A stretch of 64,000 nt of DNA from Ktedonobacter racemifer DSM 44963 (GCF_000178855.1 NZ_ADVG01000002.1:1550001-1614000); one strand, 5' to 3'. Shown: positions 40,186-49,480, counted from the first letter of the stretch. The notes: generated by a model not told the origin, from the letters alone. Numbers and translations are program-made.

Positions 40186-41058
40186 CTACATGAGCTGGCG
40201 GATCCAGTTCGGGACATGACTCTGCTCCTGGTTCATAATGATGCCCTGCAAGGAGACATCTTTCAATTGCTCGCAGGTCTCAGCAATCATACGGTCAGTA
40301 GTCACACCTGAACGTACGACCATAAACAGGGTGTCAGCTAGGGAGGCGGCTAGCGCGCCGTAGCCCGTGCTTACCACAGGTGGCAAATCAAGAATAAAGT
40401 ACTGCTCGCCCAGGGCGGAGAAGAGCGATTTCAGATCGTCCTTGCGCATCTGCTGCAAGAGGCGGACGGCATCCTGGCTCCCGCGACCTGCTGGTATCAC
40501 CGTCAGGTTTTGCGTGATATGGCGCCGCATCTCGTGCTCATCACATTCGCCACGCAACCACTCGGCCAGTCCTGGCGTCGGTGCGCACTCAAACACCTCG
40601 TGCAGACTGGGATGCTCCCAGTTGCACTCCACCAGCGTCACGGGAACATGAATATCTTGTGCCAGGGCCAGGGCTGTCATGCTGGCAAGATATGACTTGC
40701 CTTCACCTGGTATCGAACTGGTAAAACCAATACTGCTCACTGTAGTGTCACGACGGAAGAAAAGCGAGAGGCACAACTGGCGACAACGCTCCTTCAACAT
40801 ATGCAGGTTCGCGATCTCGCGGCGTTGCTCCGCCAGCGCGCGCTTACTCAAATTACTTTGCGCGGGCGCTTTGGCTGGTCGGGCGCTCAGTTGTTTCGGG
40901 GTCACATGCTTCTCTTCAGTACGCGCCCCTTCCTTCCTGGCGTCAACGACGATGAGCTTCTCTGTTTTTAAGTGGTCGACATCTTCCAGGAATTTCTGCT
41001 CCCTCTCAGGCTTGTTGGAGCTTCCCTGTTCGACGTTCTGCATCTCCATTTTTTTCAT
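40186..41058 (-). CDS. CpsD/CapB-like ATPase (BY-kinase fold, probably without Tyr tail)
   Basis: The 290-aa protein has Walker A 'SSIPGEGKSY' (about 111-120), a Walker A' strand 'TLVECNWEHPSL' and Walker B 'FILDLPPV'. This is the order of bacterial tyrosine kinases and capsular polysaccharide co-regulators. Two deviations are visible. The A' motif has Asn-x-Glu where Asp-x-Asp is normal. The C-terminus ends 'SHVPNWIRQLM' with no Tyr cluster. It may therefore be an ATPase or co-polymerase activator rather than an autokinase. The N-terminal 90 residues are charged and coiled-coil-like. It lies directly downstream of wzz, the usual activator pair. Confidence 0.75.
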   Translation of the reverse strand: MKKMEMQNVEQGSSNKPEREQKFLEDVDHLKTEKLIVVDARKEGARTEEKHVTPKQLSARPAKAPAQSNLSKRALAEQRREIANLHMLKERCRQLCLSLFFRRDTTVSSIGFTSSIPGEGKSYLASMTALALAQDIHVPVTLVECNWEHPSLHEVFECAPTPGLAEWLRGECDEHEMRRHITQNLTVIPAGRGSQDAVRLLQQMRKDDLKSLFSALGEQYFILDLPPVVSTGYGALAASLADTLFMVVRSGVTTDRMIAETCEQLKDVSLQGIIMNQEQSHVPNWIRQLM

Positions 41059-41128
41059 ATGCTCCCGCGTTTCTTTTTCTCTGCTCGCTTGTTCTTCTTA
41101 ACTAACTCCATGGGTAAAATGTATTCAT

Positions 41129-41185
41129 AGATGATGTTGCTGTACCTGGGCAGCCTGCGGCTGCCCAGGTACAGCAACATCATCT
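41129..41185 (-). terminator. 26-bp-arm palindrome between wzz and the CpsD-like gene
   Basis: Perfect arms AGATGATGTTGCTGTACC.../...GGTACAGCAACATCATCT around CTGCG. Both flanking genes point left, so it may attenuate or stabilise the wzz transcript rather than fully stop it. Confidence 0.65.
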
Positions 41186-41188
41186 TCT

Positions 41189-42190
41189 TTACTCTATGCT
41201 CAGGGTGTTGGTGCTTTCTTTGATGTATGGAGCCTGCATCAGGATGGGCAGTGATGTCACGCGTTGAATTTGTGAGGCTGTATAGACCGCGCGATCCCGG
41301 CGGACTGCAACCATGAGGTACAGCATAATCGCAGCCACGGCGCATCCCAGGCCGACGCCTGCGCAAAGCAAAATTGACTTCATACGCGCAACGGGTTTGG
41401 CATCAGAGGTGGAATCGATGATTTTAAAGAGATCGTTTGCCCCCTGGCCCAGGCTCGCGAGCTGCTGGCGCAAATTATCAATTGATGTTTGGATGTTCTG
41501 AAAAGAGGTCTGCGCCTGCTGCGTGTTAGAGTGTAAACGCGCGTAATTTGGATCGTAGGGAGCACCTGTACGCAAGGCATCTGGGTGATCCTTGAGATAC
41601 GCCGCCTCTGCTACAACCGCATCATTGTACCCTTGCTTCGCCTTGGTCAACTCTTTTTGGTATGAGTCCAGCAAGCGCTGCCCATCATAGAGAGAGAGAT
41701 TCGTGCTCTGACCAGAATATTCGGTAATTACGTTCTGGACGATCCGTTGCGCAACCTGGGGATTTCCGTTGGCATAGCTGATTGAGAGTAGGTTGTAGCC
41801 ATTGGGTGTGACGACTATATTGCTGGAGACCTCACTCACCACAGCATCCTCAACATCACCAGGCCGCAACAAGTTATTGACCTTATAGGCCAGTGAGCTA
41901 CTCAATTCTTGATCTAAACCCGTATTACGGGCTACGTTGAGCGCAAACTGGCGTGTATGGAGCAACTCCAGCAAGGCATTCGTTTGTGTCTGCGACGGAG
42001 TCGCATCCAGGTTACTCTCAGGGCCGGTTGAACCGACTACTGTATAGCGGTGCAAGGCCCAGATCGTCGCCGATGAGGAGTACGAACGCGGCAAGAGATA
42101 CGCGATACCAACCCCTATCAGTGGCAAGAGAATAAGCAATATGCATAGAGACCAGATTCTGCGAAAAATGGCTTCCAAAGTACGCCGCAT
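41189..42190 (-). CDS. Wzz-type polysaccharide co-polymerase
   Basis: The 333-aa protein has an N-terminal helix (about 14-34), a long extracellular segment and a C-terminal helix (about 272-294), the PCP layout. After the first helix comes 'YLLPRSYSSSATIWALHRY', the conserved region of chain-length determinants, and residues about 170-255 are coiled-coil-rich (many Gln, Leu). It controls chain length or recruits the CpsD-like ATPase. It is the first gene of the minus-strand exopolysaccharide transcript, which starts in the 42191-42668 gap. Confidence 0.82.
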   Translation of the reverse strand: MRRTLEAIFRRIWSLCILLILLPLIGVGIAYLLPRSYSSSATIWALHRYTVVGSTGPESNLDATPSQTQTNALLELLHTRQFALNVARNTGLDQELSSSLAYKVNNLLRPGDVEDAVVSEVSSNIVVTPNGYNLLSISYANGNPQVAQRIVQNVITEYSGQSTNLSLYDGQRLLDSYQKELTKAKQGYNDAVVAEAAYLKDHPDALRTGAPYDPNYARLHSNTQQAQTSFQNIQTSIDNLRQQLASLGQGANDLFKIIDSTSDAKPVARMKSILLCAGVGLGCAVAAIMLYLMVAVRRDRAVYTASQIQRVTSLPILMQAPYIKESTNTLSIE

Positions 42191-42668
42191 GAGAGTTCGC
42201 TCCTCCTGAATTTAAACACTACCACGTAGCTTACCTCTCGCATGCGCATATTCGGTGCTTTTTGGTGTGAAGAGCAGGTTATCAAATCCCTTTCTCGGTT
42301 CTATTCACGTGCTCAAATAACCAATTTCCCCGCCTGCTACCAGGTTGTATCTCCGCTCACTATGCAACCGCGCGCCCTGGCTTCGTATGCTCTCCAACCG
42401 CCTCTATTCAGCACGCATCGCTACCACATTTACCTCTGCCACATAACCTCACCTTTCCTTCGTAAAAAAACACTACTTATCTACCGGTGCCAACATCCTA
42501 TTGCTACGTTTACGCTGTATCTTCTGCTATAGCAAGCAAAGCAGGATAGTCAAGAACATGTCTGGCAGGAAAGAGCCGGGAGTGATGCGAGGTCGATAAA
42601 AAGTTTTTTTTGCACAATACACATACACGGATAGAGTTTCTCTGGTTGCTTTTGAAAGGTAGGTTGAC
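42191..42668. other. Divergent intergenic region of the exopolysaccharide locus
   Basis: 478 bases without a supported gene between the divergent wzz and flavoprotein genes. It is AT-richer than the coding DNA, and the only small frames have no ribosome site. No long palindrome, consensus promoter or riboswitch fold was recognised. It must carry promoters for both directions. Confidence 0.5.
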
Positions 42669-43835
42669 GTGGCGCAGGATGCACATGTCGTTATTGGCGC
42701 GGGTCCCTATGGACTCTCAGCCGCGGCCCATCTCAAGGCCAGCGGCCTTCCCACGCACATTTTTGGGAAGACCATGGAATTCTGGGAGCAGATGTCACCC
42801 CAGATGTACTTAAAATCTTCCTGGAGTGCGCTGAATATCTCCGATCCAGCGCGGGCCTATAGCCTGCCCCGCTATGGGCAAAGTATCGGCTTAGGCAAGC
42901 AGGAACCGGTTGCGCTCAAAACATTTCTGAATTATGGACACTGGTTCCAGCAGCAGTTGCTCCCTGAGGTCGACCCGACCTATATCAGCCGAGTCGCCCG
43001 CGATGGCAACACGTTCCGCCTGGAGCTGGCAGATGGACGCGAGATGCAGGCGAACACGATTACGCTGGCGACAGGCGTCGCACCCTTCGCACATATTCCC
43101 GAAGTCATAGCTAGCCTGTCACATGAGCTGGCAAGCCATAGCCAGGAGCATCACGAACATAGCCAGTTCAAAGATAAACAGATGGTAGTCATCGGTAGCG
43201 GGCAGAGCGCGCTGGAGTCAGCCGCGCTGCTTCACGAGGCTGGTGCGGCCTCCGTGGAGGTCATCGCGCGCGGCCCCATCAATTGGATTGATCGCCGCCT
43301 CTATTACCTTACGGGACCACTGAAGCGCATCTTCTACCCCCCAAGTGATGTTGGCCCTCCAGGCGTCAACTGGCTTGTGGCGAATCCGCTGCTCTTCCGC
43401 CTTTTCTCTGAGGAGACTCGACGTTCCCTCGATCAGCGCGCGGTCCGCCCGTCTGGGTCACGCTGGTTACGCCCGCGTGTTGAAGGGCATGTTACGCTTA
43501 CGCCTGACACCACCGTGACTGAGGCCCGTGAACAGAGGGGACGTGCTCAACTGCGCCTGAGCGATGGCAGCACACGCGAAGTGGATCATATTATCCTTGG
43601 AACTGGCTACCAGACCAATGTCCAAAAACTGACATACCTGGATCAGGAGCTACGCAACCAGGTGCAACAGCAGCAGGGTCATCCGCTTTTGAATCGCTGG
43701 TTTGAGTCGTCCGTTCCCAACCTGCACTTTGTTGGTGCCTCCGCCAACTATAACTTTGGGCCGCTCTGTCGCTTCGTGGTCGGGGCGCGTGTCGCGGCGC
43801 AACAGGTTGCCAAACATGCGGCGATGGTGGCCTAG
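42669..43835 (+). CDS. FAD-dependent, FMO/lysine-monooxygenase-like oxidoreductase
   Basis: The 388-aa protein (GTG start) has two dinucleotide-binding Rossmann motifs: 'VVIGAGPYGLSAAAHL' near residue 7 and 'MVVIGSGQSALESAALL' near residue 172. 'NTITLATGVAPFAHIPE' and 'IILGTGYQTNV' are the ATG-type motifs of flavin-containing monooxygenases and SidA-like enzymes. 'NLHFVGASANYNFGPLCRFV' closes the FAD site. It probably hydroxylates or oxidises a small substrate with NAD(P)H. Its position as first gene of a transcript with ATP-grasp, Wzx and acyltransferase genes suggests that the product decorates the polysaccharide or its precursor; that is inference. Confidence 0.82.
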   Translation: MAQDAHVVIGAGPYGLSAAAHLKASGLPTHIFGKTMEFWEQMSPQMYLKSSWSALNISDPARAYSLPRYGQSIGLGKQEPVALKTFLNYGHWFQQQLLPEVDPTYISRVARDGNTFRLELADGREMQANTITLATGVAPFAHIPEVIASLSHELASHSQEHHEHSQFKDKQMVVIGSGQSALESAALLHEAGAASVEVIARGPINWIDRRLYYLTGPLKRIFYPPSDVGPPGVNWLVANPLLFRLFSEETRRSLDQRAVRPSGSRWLRPRVEGHVTLTPDTTVTEAREQRGRAQLRLSDGSTREVDHIILGTGYQTNVQKLTYLDQELRNQVQQQQGHPLLNRWFESSVPNLHFVGASANYNFGPLCRFVVGARVAAQQVAKHAAMVA

Positions 43836-43885
43836 CCTCTCTGGCTAGACCATCATTCCTCCTGGAATGGAACAAAGGTGTACCT

Positions 43886-45079
43886 ATGTCAGAACCACAA
43901 GCAAAACCCGGTGTTATCGTCCTTGGTAGTGATTTCAAAGCCCTGGGCATCGTGCGTAGCCTGGGGCGACGGGGCATTCCGTGCTATGTCGTCGATAATG
44001 TCCCTCGCTCCGCCTGGTTCTCGCGCTACACGACCCAACGCATTAAATGGCACGGGGAGCGCATGGATGGCCCATTATTTCTGAGTTTTTTGCTCAGCCT
44101 CAGCAAACACTTGCAGCTTGATCAGTGGATACTTCTCCCCACTGATGATACCAGCGTGGGGTTTGTCGCGCGCCATACGCATGAGCTCTCGCGCTTCTAT
44201 CTCCTGGCCACCCAGGACTGGAACGTGATTCGCTGGGCGCATGATAAACGCCTGACCTATCGCATGGCGGAAGATGTGGGCGTGCCCGCGCCCAGGACCT
44301 GGTATCCAACCTCAGAGGAGGACCTGGATCAGATGGGCATTCTCTTCCCCGTGATCCTCAAACCGGCGGTCTCGATTAATCTGCAACATGTCGTCCGCAT
44401 AAAAGCCCTGCCAGTGACGACGCGCGATGAGCTCTTCACACACTACCGTCGCATCGCCCAGATTATTCCACCTGAAGAGATCATGCTCCAGGAAATTATC
44501 CCGGGTAATGGGCTGCGCCAGTTCTCGGTTGCGACCTTCTGTGAGGACGGTGAGATTCGCCTGAGCATGACCGCGCGCCGTACACGCCAGTATCCCATTC
44601 ACTATGGCCTGGGCAGCAGTTTTGTGGAGGCCATAGAGATTCCCGGTCTCTGCGACCTGGCAGCTAAGATCGTACGCCATATGCGCGTGACTGGCATGGT
44701 AGAGGTCGAGTTCAAGCAGGATCCCCGCTCGGGCGACTATAAAGTGCTCGACATCAATGTGCGCCCCTGGGGCTGGCATACACTCTGTATGGCCTGCGGC
44801 CTGGATTTTCCTTTTATTCACTATAGCGCTCTGCATGGTGAGTCACCCACGCCCCAGCAACCACGCTACGACTACTGCTGGATGCGGGCCATCACCGATA
44901 TACCCGCCGGTATACAGGAGATACGCTTTGGCGATCTCTCTCTTGATTGTTACCTCCGCTCCCTGCTCAAGAAGATTACCTTCTCGGTCTGGGATTGGCG
45001 CGATCCTCTTCCCGCGTTTGGTGATATGGCAACGGTACTTCAACGGGCGCTACGTGGCGCATTCAAACAAAAGGTGTAA
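43886..45079 (+). CDS. ATP-grasp carboxylate-amine ligase-like protein
   Basis: The 397-aa protein has an N-terminal pre-ATP-grasp fold ('GVIVLGSDFKALGIVRSLGRRGIPCYVV') and the ATP-grasp domain. 'FPVILKPAVSINLQ' supplies the ATP-binding Lys, 'EEIMLQEIIPGNGL' the P-loop-like region, and 'GMVEVEFKQDPRSGDYKVLDINVRPWGWH' the Mg-binding Glu/Asn. 'DINVRPWGWH' is typical of D-aspartate ligase/PylC-like ATP-grasp enzymes that form amide or peptide bonds. It lies 50 bases after the flavoprotein and three bases before the flippase gene, so the three are translated as a unit. It likely attaches an amino acid to a sugar acid or to a lipid-linked glycan. Confidence 0.82.
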   Translation: MSEPQAKPGVIVLGSDFKALGIVRSLGRRGIPCYVVDNVPRSAWFSRYTTQRIKWHGERMDGPLFLSFLLSLSKHLQLDQWILLPTDDTSVGFVARHTHELSRFYLLATQDWNVIRWAHDKRLTYRMAEDVGVPAPRTWYPTSEEDLDQMGILFPVILKPAVSINLQHVVRIKALPVTTRDELFTHYRRIAQIIPPEEIMLQEIIPGNGLRQFSVATFCEDGEIRLSMTARRTRQYPIHYGLGSSFVEAIEIPGLCDLAAKIVRHMRVTGMVEVEFKQDPRSGDYKVLDINVRPWGWHTLCMACGLDFPFIHYSALHGESPTPQQPRYDYCWMRAITDIPAGIQEIRFGDLSLDCYLRSLLKKITFSVWDWRDPLPAFGDMATVLQRALRGAFKQKV

Positions 45080-45082
45080 ACA

Positions 45083-46714
45083 ATGGATAAATTGCGTAGA
45101 GTGGTGGGCAGTACCGCTATTTCTCTTTTAGGACAGGCCATCACCTGGACCTCAACCTTTCTGCTAACCATTGCCTATGGACGCTTCCTGGGGGCTTTCA
45201 AATTTGGTGAACTCTATTTTGCGCTCAGCTTTGTCATGCTCATCGGCTTCCCCCTGGAGTTTGGCTTCAATCAGCAGATTACCAGGGATGTGGCTCAGGA
45301 TCATAGCAAGGCCTTGAGCTATCTCTCCAATAGCCTGCTCCTGAAAAGTCTCTTCTGGCTCATCCTTTACGCCTTCGCCCTGCTCTTCTGCCACCTGGTG
45401 GGCTATGATGACGAACAAAGCAAGCTCATCATGATCTGCGGCATCTCCCTGCTCAGTGGCTCTACCAGCAATACCTTTGCCGCCCTGCACTATGCCTTTG
45501 GCAACGTCCTCTTCCCGGTCATCGGCACAATTTTGGAGAAGGGACTAGCCGCGCTGATTGGCTACCTGGTGCTCAAAACAGGTGGCACCGTGCAGACCAT
45601 GGCCCTGGTATTACTGGTCAGTTCAGCAGTCAACGCGCTCTGGCAGGCAATATGCTATTATCGCAAGGCAGGCCTGCGCTTCCGGTTTGACCTGGACACG
45701 AGCCGCTCGCTATTGCGCACAAGTATCCCCTTTATCGTCAGTGGCGCGATAGGGGTCATCTACTATCGCATCGATACGCTCTTCCTCCAGTCCTTTACCA
45801 ATACAACGGTCGTTGGCTGGTATGGCGCGGGCTATCGCCTCTTCGATACGCTGGTCTTCCTGCCTTCGCTCATTATTAATCCCATCATGGCCCCCATCTA
45901 CGCCAATCTGACCCTGGTCTCACAGGAGCAGCTTAAGATCGCTATCGCCAAATCCTTCAATTTTCTCCTGTTCTTTGTGCTGCCGATTACCACCGCCCTC
46001 ATCGTCGCCGCGCCCACCATTATCGGCGTTCTCTATCATAACCCAGATTTCCAACATACCATCCCGGCGCTTCAGGCCCTGGCCCCCGGGCTAATTTTCC
46101 TGTACATCAATACCGTGATTGTTAGCGTGATTATCAGCACACGGCAGGAGAAGAAGATCACTATCACAGCCAGTATTGCCCTGGTCTTCAACCTGGCTCT
46201 TAATTTCGTGCTCATTCCGCGCTTTCTGCATGTTGGAGCAGCTCTGAGCACAACCCTGACCGAATTTCTGCTCCTCTGCATTAATATTCGCTATATCCCA
46301 CGCCAGGCCTTCGCATTTGAGAGCCTGGTTGTTGCCAGCAAAGCCTTCCTGGCGAGCGTGATCATGGGCGTCGTCCTCTGGCTCTTGCGCTTCCAGACCA
46401 TCTACCTGCTCTTACCCGCGGGAGCCTGCGCCTACCTGGCCGTGGCGCTGCTCTTCCGCACCATTCCGCCCGAGGACCTGCGCACGCTCCAGATGGCCAT
46501 TCGTCACAAATCTCGAAGCGCACCCGCCGCGGAGGAACTGTTAACTGAGTCGATAGCCGTTGAGACGCTTGTCACTGAATTCGATGAGGCCACGCTGCCA
46601 CGTCTGCGTGCCATCCAACTTCCCACGACCGGCGAGGAAGAGACCACGCCTTCGCGCCGCCTGCAACGCAAACGCCGCAACGAGAACCGCCTGGCTGGCG
46701 GTGAAGTTGTGTAG
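45083..46714 (+). CDS. Wzx-type polysaccharide flippase
   Basis: The 543-aa protein has 12-14 hydrophobic helices of the MATE/MOP (PST) exporter fold. 'TYGRFLGAFKFGELYFALSFVMLIGFPLEFGFNQQITRDVA' is the conserved N-terminal region of oligosaccharide flippases (key Gly-x-Phe-x-Phe-Gly, Asp). A hydrophilic, Arg-rich C-terminal tail of about 70 residues is cytoplasmic. It should move undecaprenyl-linked repeat units across the membrane for the Wzy-like polymerase encoded at 38414. Its ATG is three bases after the ATP-grasp stop. Confidence 0.87.
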   Translation: MDKLRRVVGSTAISLLGQAITWTSTFLLTIAYGRFLGAFKFGELYFALSFVMLIGFPLEFGFNQQITRDVAQDHSKALSYLSNSLLLKSLFWLILYAFALLFCHLVGYDDEQSKLIMICGISLLSGSTSNTFAALHYAFGNVLFPVIGTILEKGLAALIGYLVLKTGGTVQTMALVLLVSSAVNALWQAICYYRKAGLRFRFDLDTSRSLLRTSIPFIVSGAIGVIYYRIDTLFLQSFTNTTVVGWYGAGYRLFDTLVFLPSLIINPIMAPIYANLTLVSQEQLKIAIAKSFNFLLFFVLPITTALIVAAPTIIGVLYHNPDFQHTIPALQALAPGLIFLYINTVIVSVIISTRQEKKITITASIALVFNLALNFVLIPRFLHVGAALSTTLTEFLLLCINIRYIPRQAFAFESLVVASKAFLASVIMGVVLWLLRFQTIYLLLPAGACAYLAVALLFRTIPPEDLRTLQMAIRHKSRSAPAAEELLTESIAVETLVTEFDEATLPRLRAIQLPTTGEEETTPSRRLQRKRRNENRLAGGEVV

Positions 46715-46729
46715 TGTGGAGGATACCCC

Positions 46730-47284
46730 ATGAAACGCTTTCTCAATGCCGCCCTGCGCTACGCGACCAATCATCTTATCAATCACATCCCCTCGCATAC
46801 GCTGCGCCGAGCCTGGTACCGACATATGCTTGGCTGGCGCATCGGCCCTGGAACGCATCTCTTGCTGGGCCAGCATATCATGTTTGGCGGCCTGCGTAGC
46901 GGCGGCAGCAAGGTCTCCATTGGACACCATACCATTATTAATCACGACTGCCTGCTCTACACCACAGGCGGGCTTATCATCGGCAATAACGTGAGCATCA
47001 GCTCTGGCACCTGGCTCATGACGGGAAGTCACGAACTCAACCATCCCGCCTTTCCCGACATCTATAAACCCATCATGATTGAGGACCACGCCTGGCTCGG
47101 CCTTCGCTGCACCATCCTCCAGGGGGTTACCATTGGGCGAGGTGCGGTCGTCATGGCGGGCGCGGTTGTTGCCCGCGATGTCCCCCCCTTCGCCATCGTT
47201 GGTGGCGTACCCGCGAAGGTCGTCAAGTATCGCGAACTGCAAGATCCCTCCTACACGCTGGAATTCTCCCCCCTCTTCGAGTAA
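46730..47284 (+). CDS. LbH-fold (WbbJ-like) acyltransferase
   Basis: The 184-aa protein has hexapeptide repeats through residues about 60-165 ('VSIGHHTIINHDCLL', 'LIIGNNVSISSGTWLMTG', 'IMIEDHAWLGLRCTILQGVTIGRGAVVMAGAVV'). 'SHELNH' carries the catalytic His, and the end 'IVGGVPAKVVKYR' is the family signature. It is the WbbJ/maltose-O-acetyltransferase group, probably O-acetylating a sugar of the polysaccharide. GGAGGA precedes the ATG; the gene is 15 bases after the flippase gene and ends the operon at a terminator. Confidence 0.9.
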   Translation: MKRFLNAALRYATNHLINHIPSHTLRRAWYRHMLGWRIGPGTHLLLGQHIMFGGLRSGGSKVSIGHHTIINHDCLLYTTGGLIIGNNVSISSGTWLMTGSHELNHPAFPDIYKPIMIEDHAWLGLRCTILQGVTIGRGAVVMAGAVVARDVPPFAIVGGVPAKVVKYRELQDPSYTLEFSPLFE

Positions 47285-47290
47285 AAAAAG

Positions 47291-47354
47291 AATAGAGAGA
47301 GGCTAGAAGAGCGTGAGGGCTGCAGCCCTCACGCTCTTCTAGCCTCTCTCTATT
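47291..47354. terminator. Bidirectional palindromic terminator
   Basis: A 64-bp perfect even palindrome centred on CTGCAG, with arms of 32 nt. The right end overlaps the stop codon of the glycosidase-GDSL gene. Confidence 0.78.
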
Positions 47355-49464
47355 AATTAATTTTGGTGCGTAGCGCTTCGAACCAGGCGTTGTTCATAGC
47401 GATGGCGCCTGCGGCAGTGGGGTGGATGCCGTCAGGTAAGAAATACTCTTTGTGCTGTGAGAAGAGCTTGTATAGGTCTGGGCCGCTGATCAGCCCTTCA
47501 TCCTTTGTGACCCGGTCGAGGGCCGTGTTATAGCTCTGGATTAAGGTGTTGACGGCGGTGTTATCTTCTCCCGGGCGATTCATAGAGGGGATGTGCGCCA
47601 GGATTGGTATATGGCCCGCTTGCTTGATTTTCTGCACGAGATGGCGGATGTTGGCTTCGTATTTCTCGGGCGGGACCTGGCCCAGCGCGTCATTTGTCCC
47701 CCATTGCAATAGCCAGTAGTGAATATCGGGATTGAGCTGGAGCCATTCGTCGATATGCTCAACCGCCCCTTGCGAGTTCCAGCCGCCCAGGCCCGCGTCC
47801 AGCATCGCGGGAAAACGCTGTGGGAAAGCCTTGTGGACGTCCTCGGCGAACGAGGGCTGATCTTCTGGATAGCGGTTATAGGCCATAGCGGTAATCGAGT
47901 CGCCAGAGAAGAAGTAGCTGTCGTCTGCGTTCTGTGAGACGTCGTAGGCCTCCAGTTCGTCAATGGCGAAGTCGCCACGCAGTGGTTTAGCCGAGAGTTG
48001 AGTTACGGTCATTTTGACCCAGCTCTCACCACTGAAGTCCAGCAGGTGCTCACGCACGCGTGTAGCGTTGCCAGTAACCGAGACCAGCGTCTTCCAGTGA
48101 CCATCGCTGCCGTCTGTGCTATCGTCCGAGACAGCGATGGTATACGCGCCGGGTCCCGCACCGTTGTCATTGATGTAGTCGAACTGGTAGTCACACACCC
48201 AGATAAAGAGCAGCTTGCTGGGTCCCTTATCCAGGTGAATCGCGCACCAGGTCGGCAGCGATTGTTGTGTAGCATCCCACTTGCCCCAGTTGCCATACTG
48301 CCCATCATTGATACTCTGCGGACCACCAGCATTCTCGTTATTCTGGCAGAAGGCGGGCTTGCCACGAGACACCAGCAGCCCATTGCCGCCACTGGCGGTT
48401 GGCCCCTGCTTATATGTCTGAATCAACTCTTTGATGGTCTGAAACTGTGGCTTAGGCTGACCGGTAATGACATCAAACATGTCCAGGCCGCCATAGCCGG
48501 TATAGCTGCCCGCGGCATATTGGCAGGCCATAATCACACCGGCCTGGATCATGGCATTGAGGGCATCCCTGGTGAACTTGGTGATGAAATCGGTCTTGTT
48601 GCCATAGCTAGGCGGCGGAGCGTTTGGATCAAAGTTCCACTCGGTCACGGCAATAGGCAAGTCCTGCCCCAGGCTCGCGCGCACATTCTGGCGTAGCTGC
48701 GTCACGATGGAGCCAATCTCGCTCGCCTTCCCCAGGCAATCAGCCTCGGTATTCTGCCAGCAGGGATACCAGTGGATGCTTAAGACGTCTGGTAGGACCT
48801 TTGAGGATTTGATTGATGCAAGATAGGCTGAGAGAAAACGTGGCGAAGATTTTTCATTATTAGTCTCAATATTGATATTACTCAGTGTAGGACCAAAAAA
48901 CTTGGCCTTTGGATTAAGTTGGCGCAAGAGTGGTATCTGCTTATTCCACTGAGCGATATAGTCCTGCATAGTATGGTGGTTGTAGTTGGCTTCATTACCG
49001 AACTCATACATGAGGCAGTGCGAACCCAGGTAGCGCACTACGTGCTCATTAAAGGCCTGATTATCATAGTCGGGTAGCACCACCAGGCACTGCGCGCCGA
49101 TCTTCTCGATGGTCCCTATACGCTGATCTATATCCTTATCTGAGATCGTGGAGAAGAAGAACGAGCGAATCAAGGGAATACCAGCCGACTTCATCATACT
49201 CTGAATCGTTGGCATCGTCTCAATGTTGTTTGGCGTCCACTCTATTGAGTCATTTGTGCCAAAGAGATACGATGAGACGTTGTTCTTCCAGATTTCCTGG
49301 CCAGGCAGGATCGGCTTAACGGTACTTTTGGCCTGCGTTTCTGTTCCTTGCGCTGGCGGCCCACTTGCCTTCGAATCCGTGCAGCCCGCCAGGAGCAGAC
49401 ACGCCAGTATCCATCCATACCAGAGCCAGAGTGGCCAGCGCGAACGTGATATTGTCTGTCGCAC
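47353..49464 (-). CDS. Lipoprotein: clan-A-type glycosidase fused to GDSL/SGNH esterase
   Basis: The 703-aa protein has a lipoprotein signal (LLAG-C28). Residues about 60-350 look like a TIM-barrel glycoside hydrolase: 'MYEFGNEANY' with Glu158 in the acid/base position and 'AVTEWNFD' with Glu275 in the nucleophile position. Residues about 370-510 resemble a carbohydrate-binding or F5/8-type beta-sandwich ('WGKWDATQQSLPTWCAIHLDKGPSKLLF'; 'AIDELEAYDV'). Residues about 515-703 form a GDSL/SGNH esterase: Ser523 in 'SGDSIT', Gly in 'GLGGWN', Asn591 in 'GTND' and Asp678/His681 in 'PDGIHPT'. It likely trims or de-esterifies the exopolysaccharide at the cell surface. It is convergent with the acyltransferase gene. 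Confidence 0.8.
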   Translation of the reverse strand: MRQTISRSRWPLWLWYGWILACLLLAGCTDSKASGPPAQGTETQAKSTVKPILPGQEIWKNNVSSYLFGTNDSIEWTPNNIETMPTIQSMMKSAGIPLIRSFFFSTISDKDIDQRIGTIEKIGAQCLVVLPDYDNQAFNEHVVRYLGSHCLMYEFGNEANYNHHTMQDYIAQWNKQIPLLRQLNPKAKFFGPTLSNINIETNNEKSSPRFLSAYLASIKSSKVLPDVLSIHWYPCWQNTEADCLGKASEIGSIVTQLRQNVRASLGQDLPIAVTEWNFDPNAPPPSYGNKTDFITKFTRDALNAMIQAGVIMACQYAAGSYTGYGGLDMFDVITGQPKPQFQTIKELIQTYKQGPTASGGNGLLVSRGKPAFCQNNENAGGPQSINDGQYGNWGKWDATQQSLPTWCAIHLDKGPSKLLFIWVCDYQFDYINDNGAGPGAYTIAVSDDSTDGSDGHWKTLVSVTGNATRVREHLLDFSGESWVKMTVTQLSAKPLRGDFAIDELEAYDVSQNADDSYFFSGDSITAMAYNRYPEDQPSFAEDVHKAFPQRFPAMLDAGLGGWNSQGAVEHIDEWLQLNPDIHYWLLQWGTNDALGQVPPEKYEANIRHLVQKIKQAGHIPILAHIPSMNRPGEDNTAVNTLIQSYNTALDRVTKDEGLISGPDLYKLFSQHKEYFLPDGIHPTAAGAIAMNNAWFEALRTKIN

Positions 49465-49480
49465 GTCTATCGTCCCTTCA

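Noticed and set aside
42242..42532. 96-aa plus-strand ORF in the divergent region before the flavoprotein gene
   Set aside because: No ribosome site, low-complexity composition and no domain pattern; the region is AT-rich and promoter-like.
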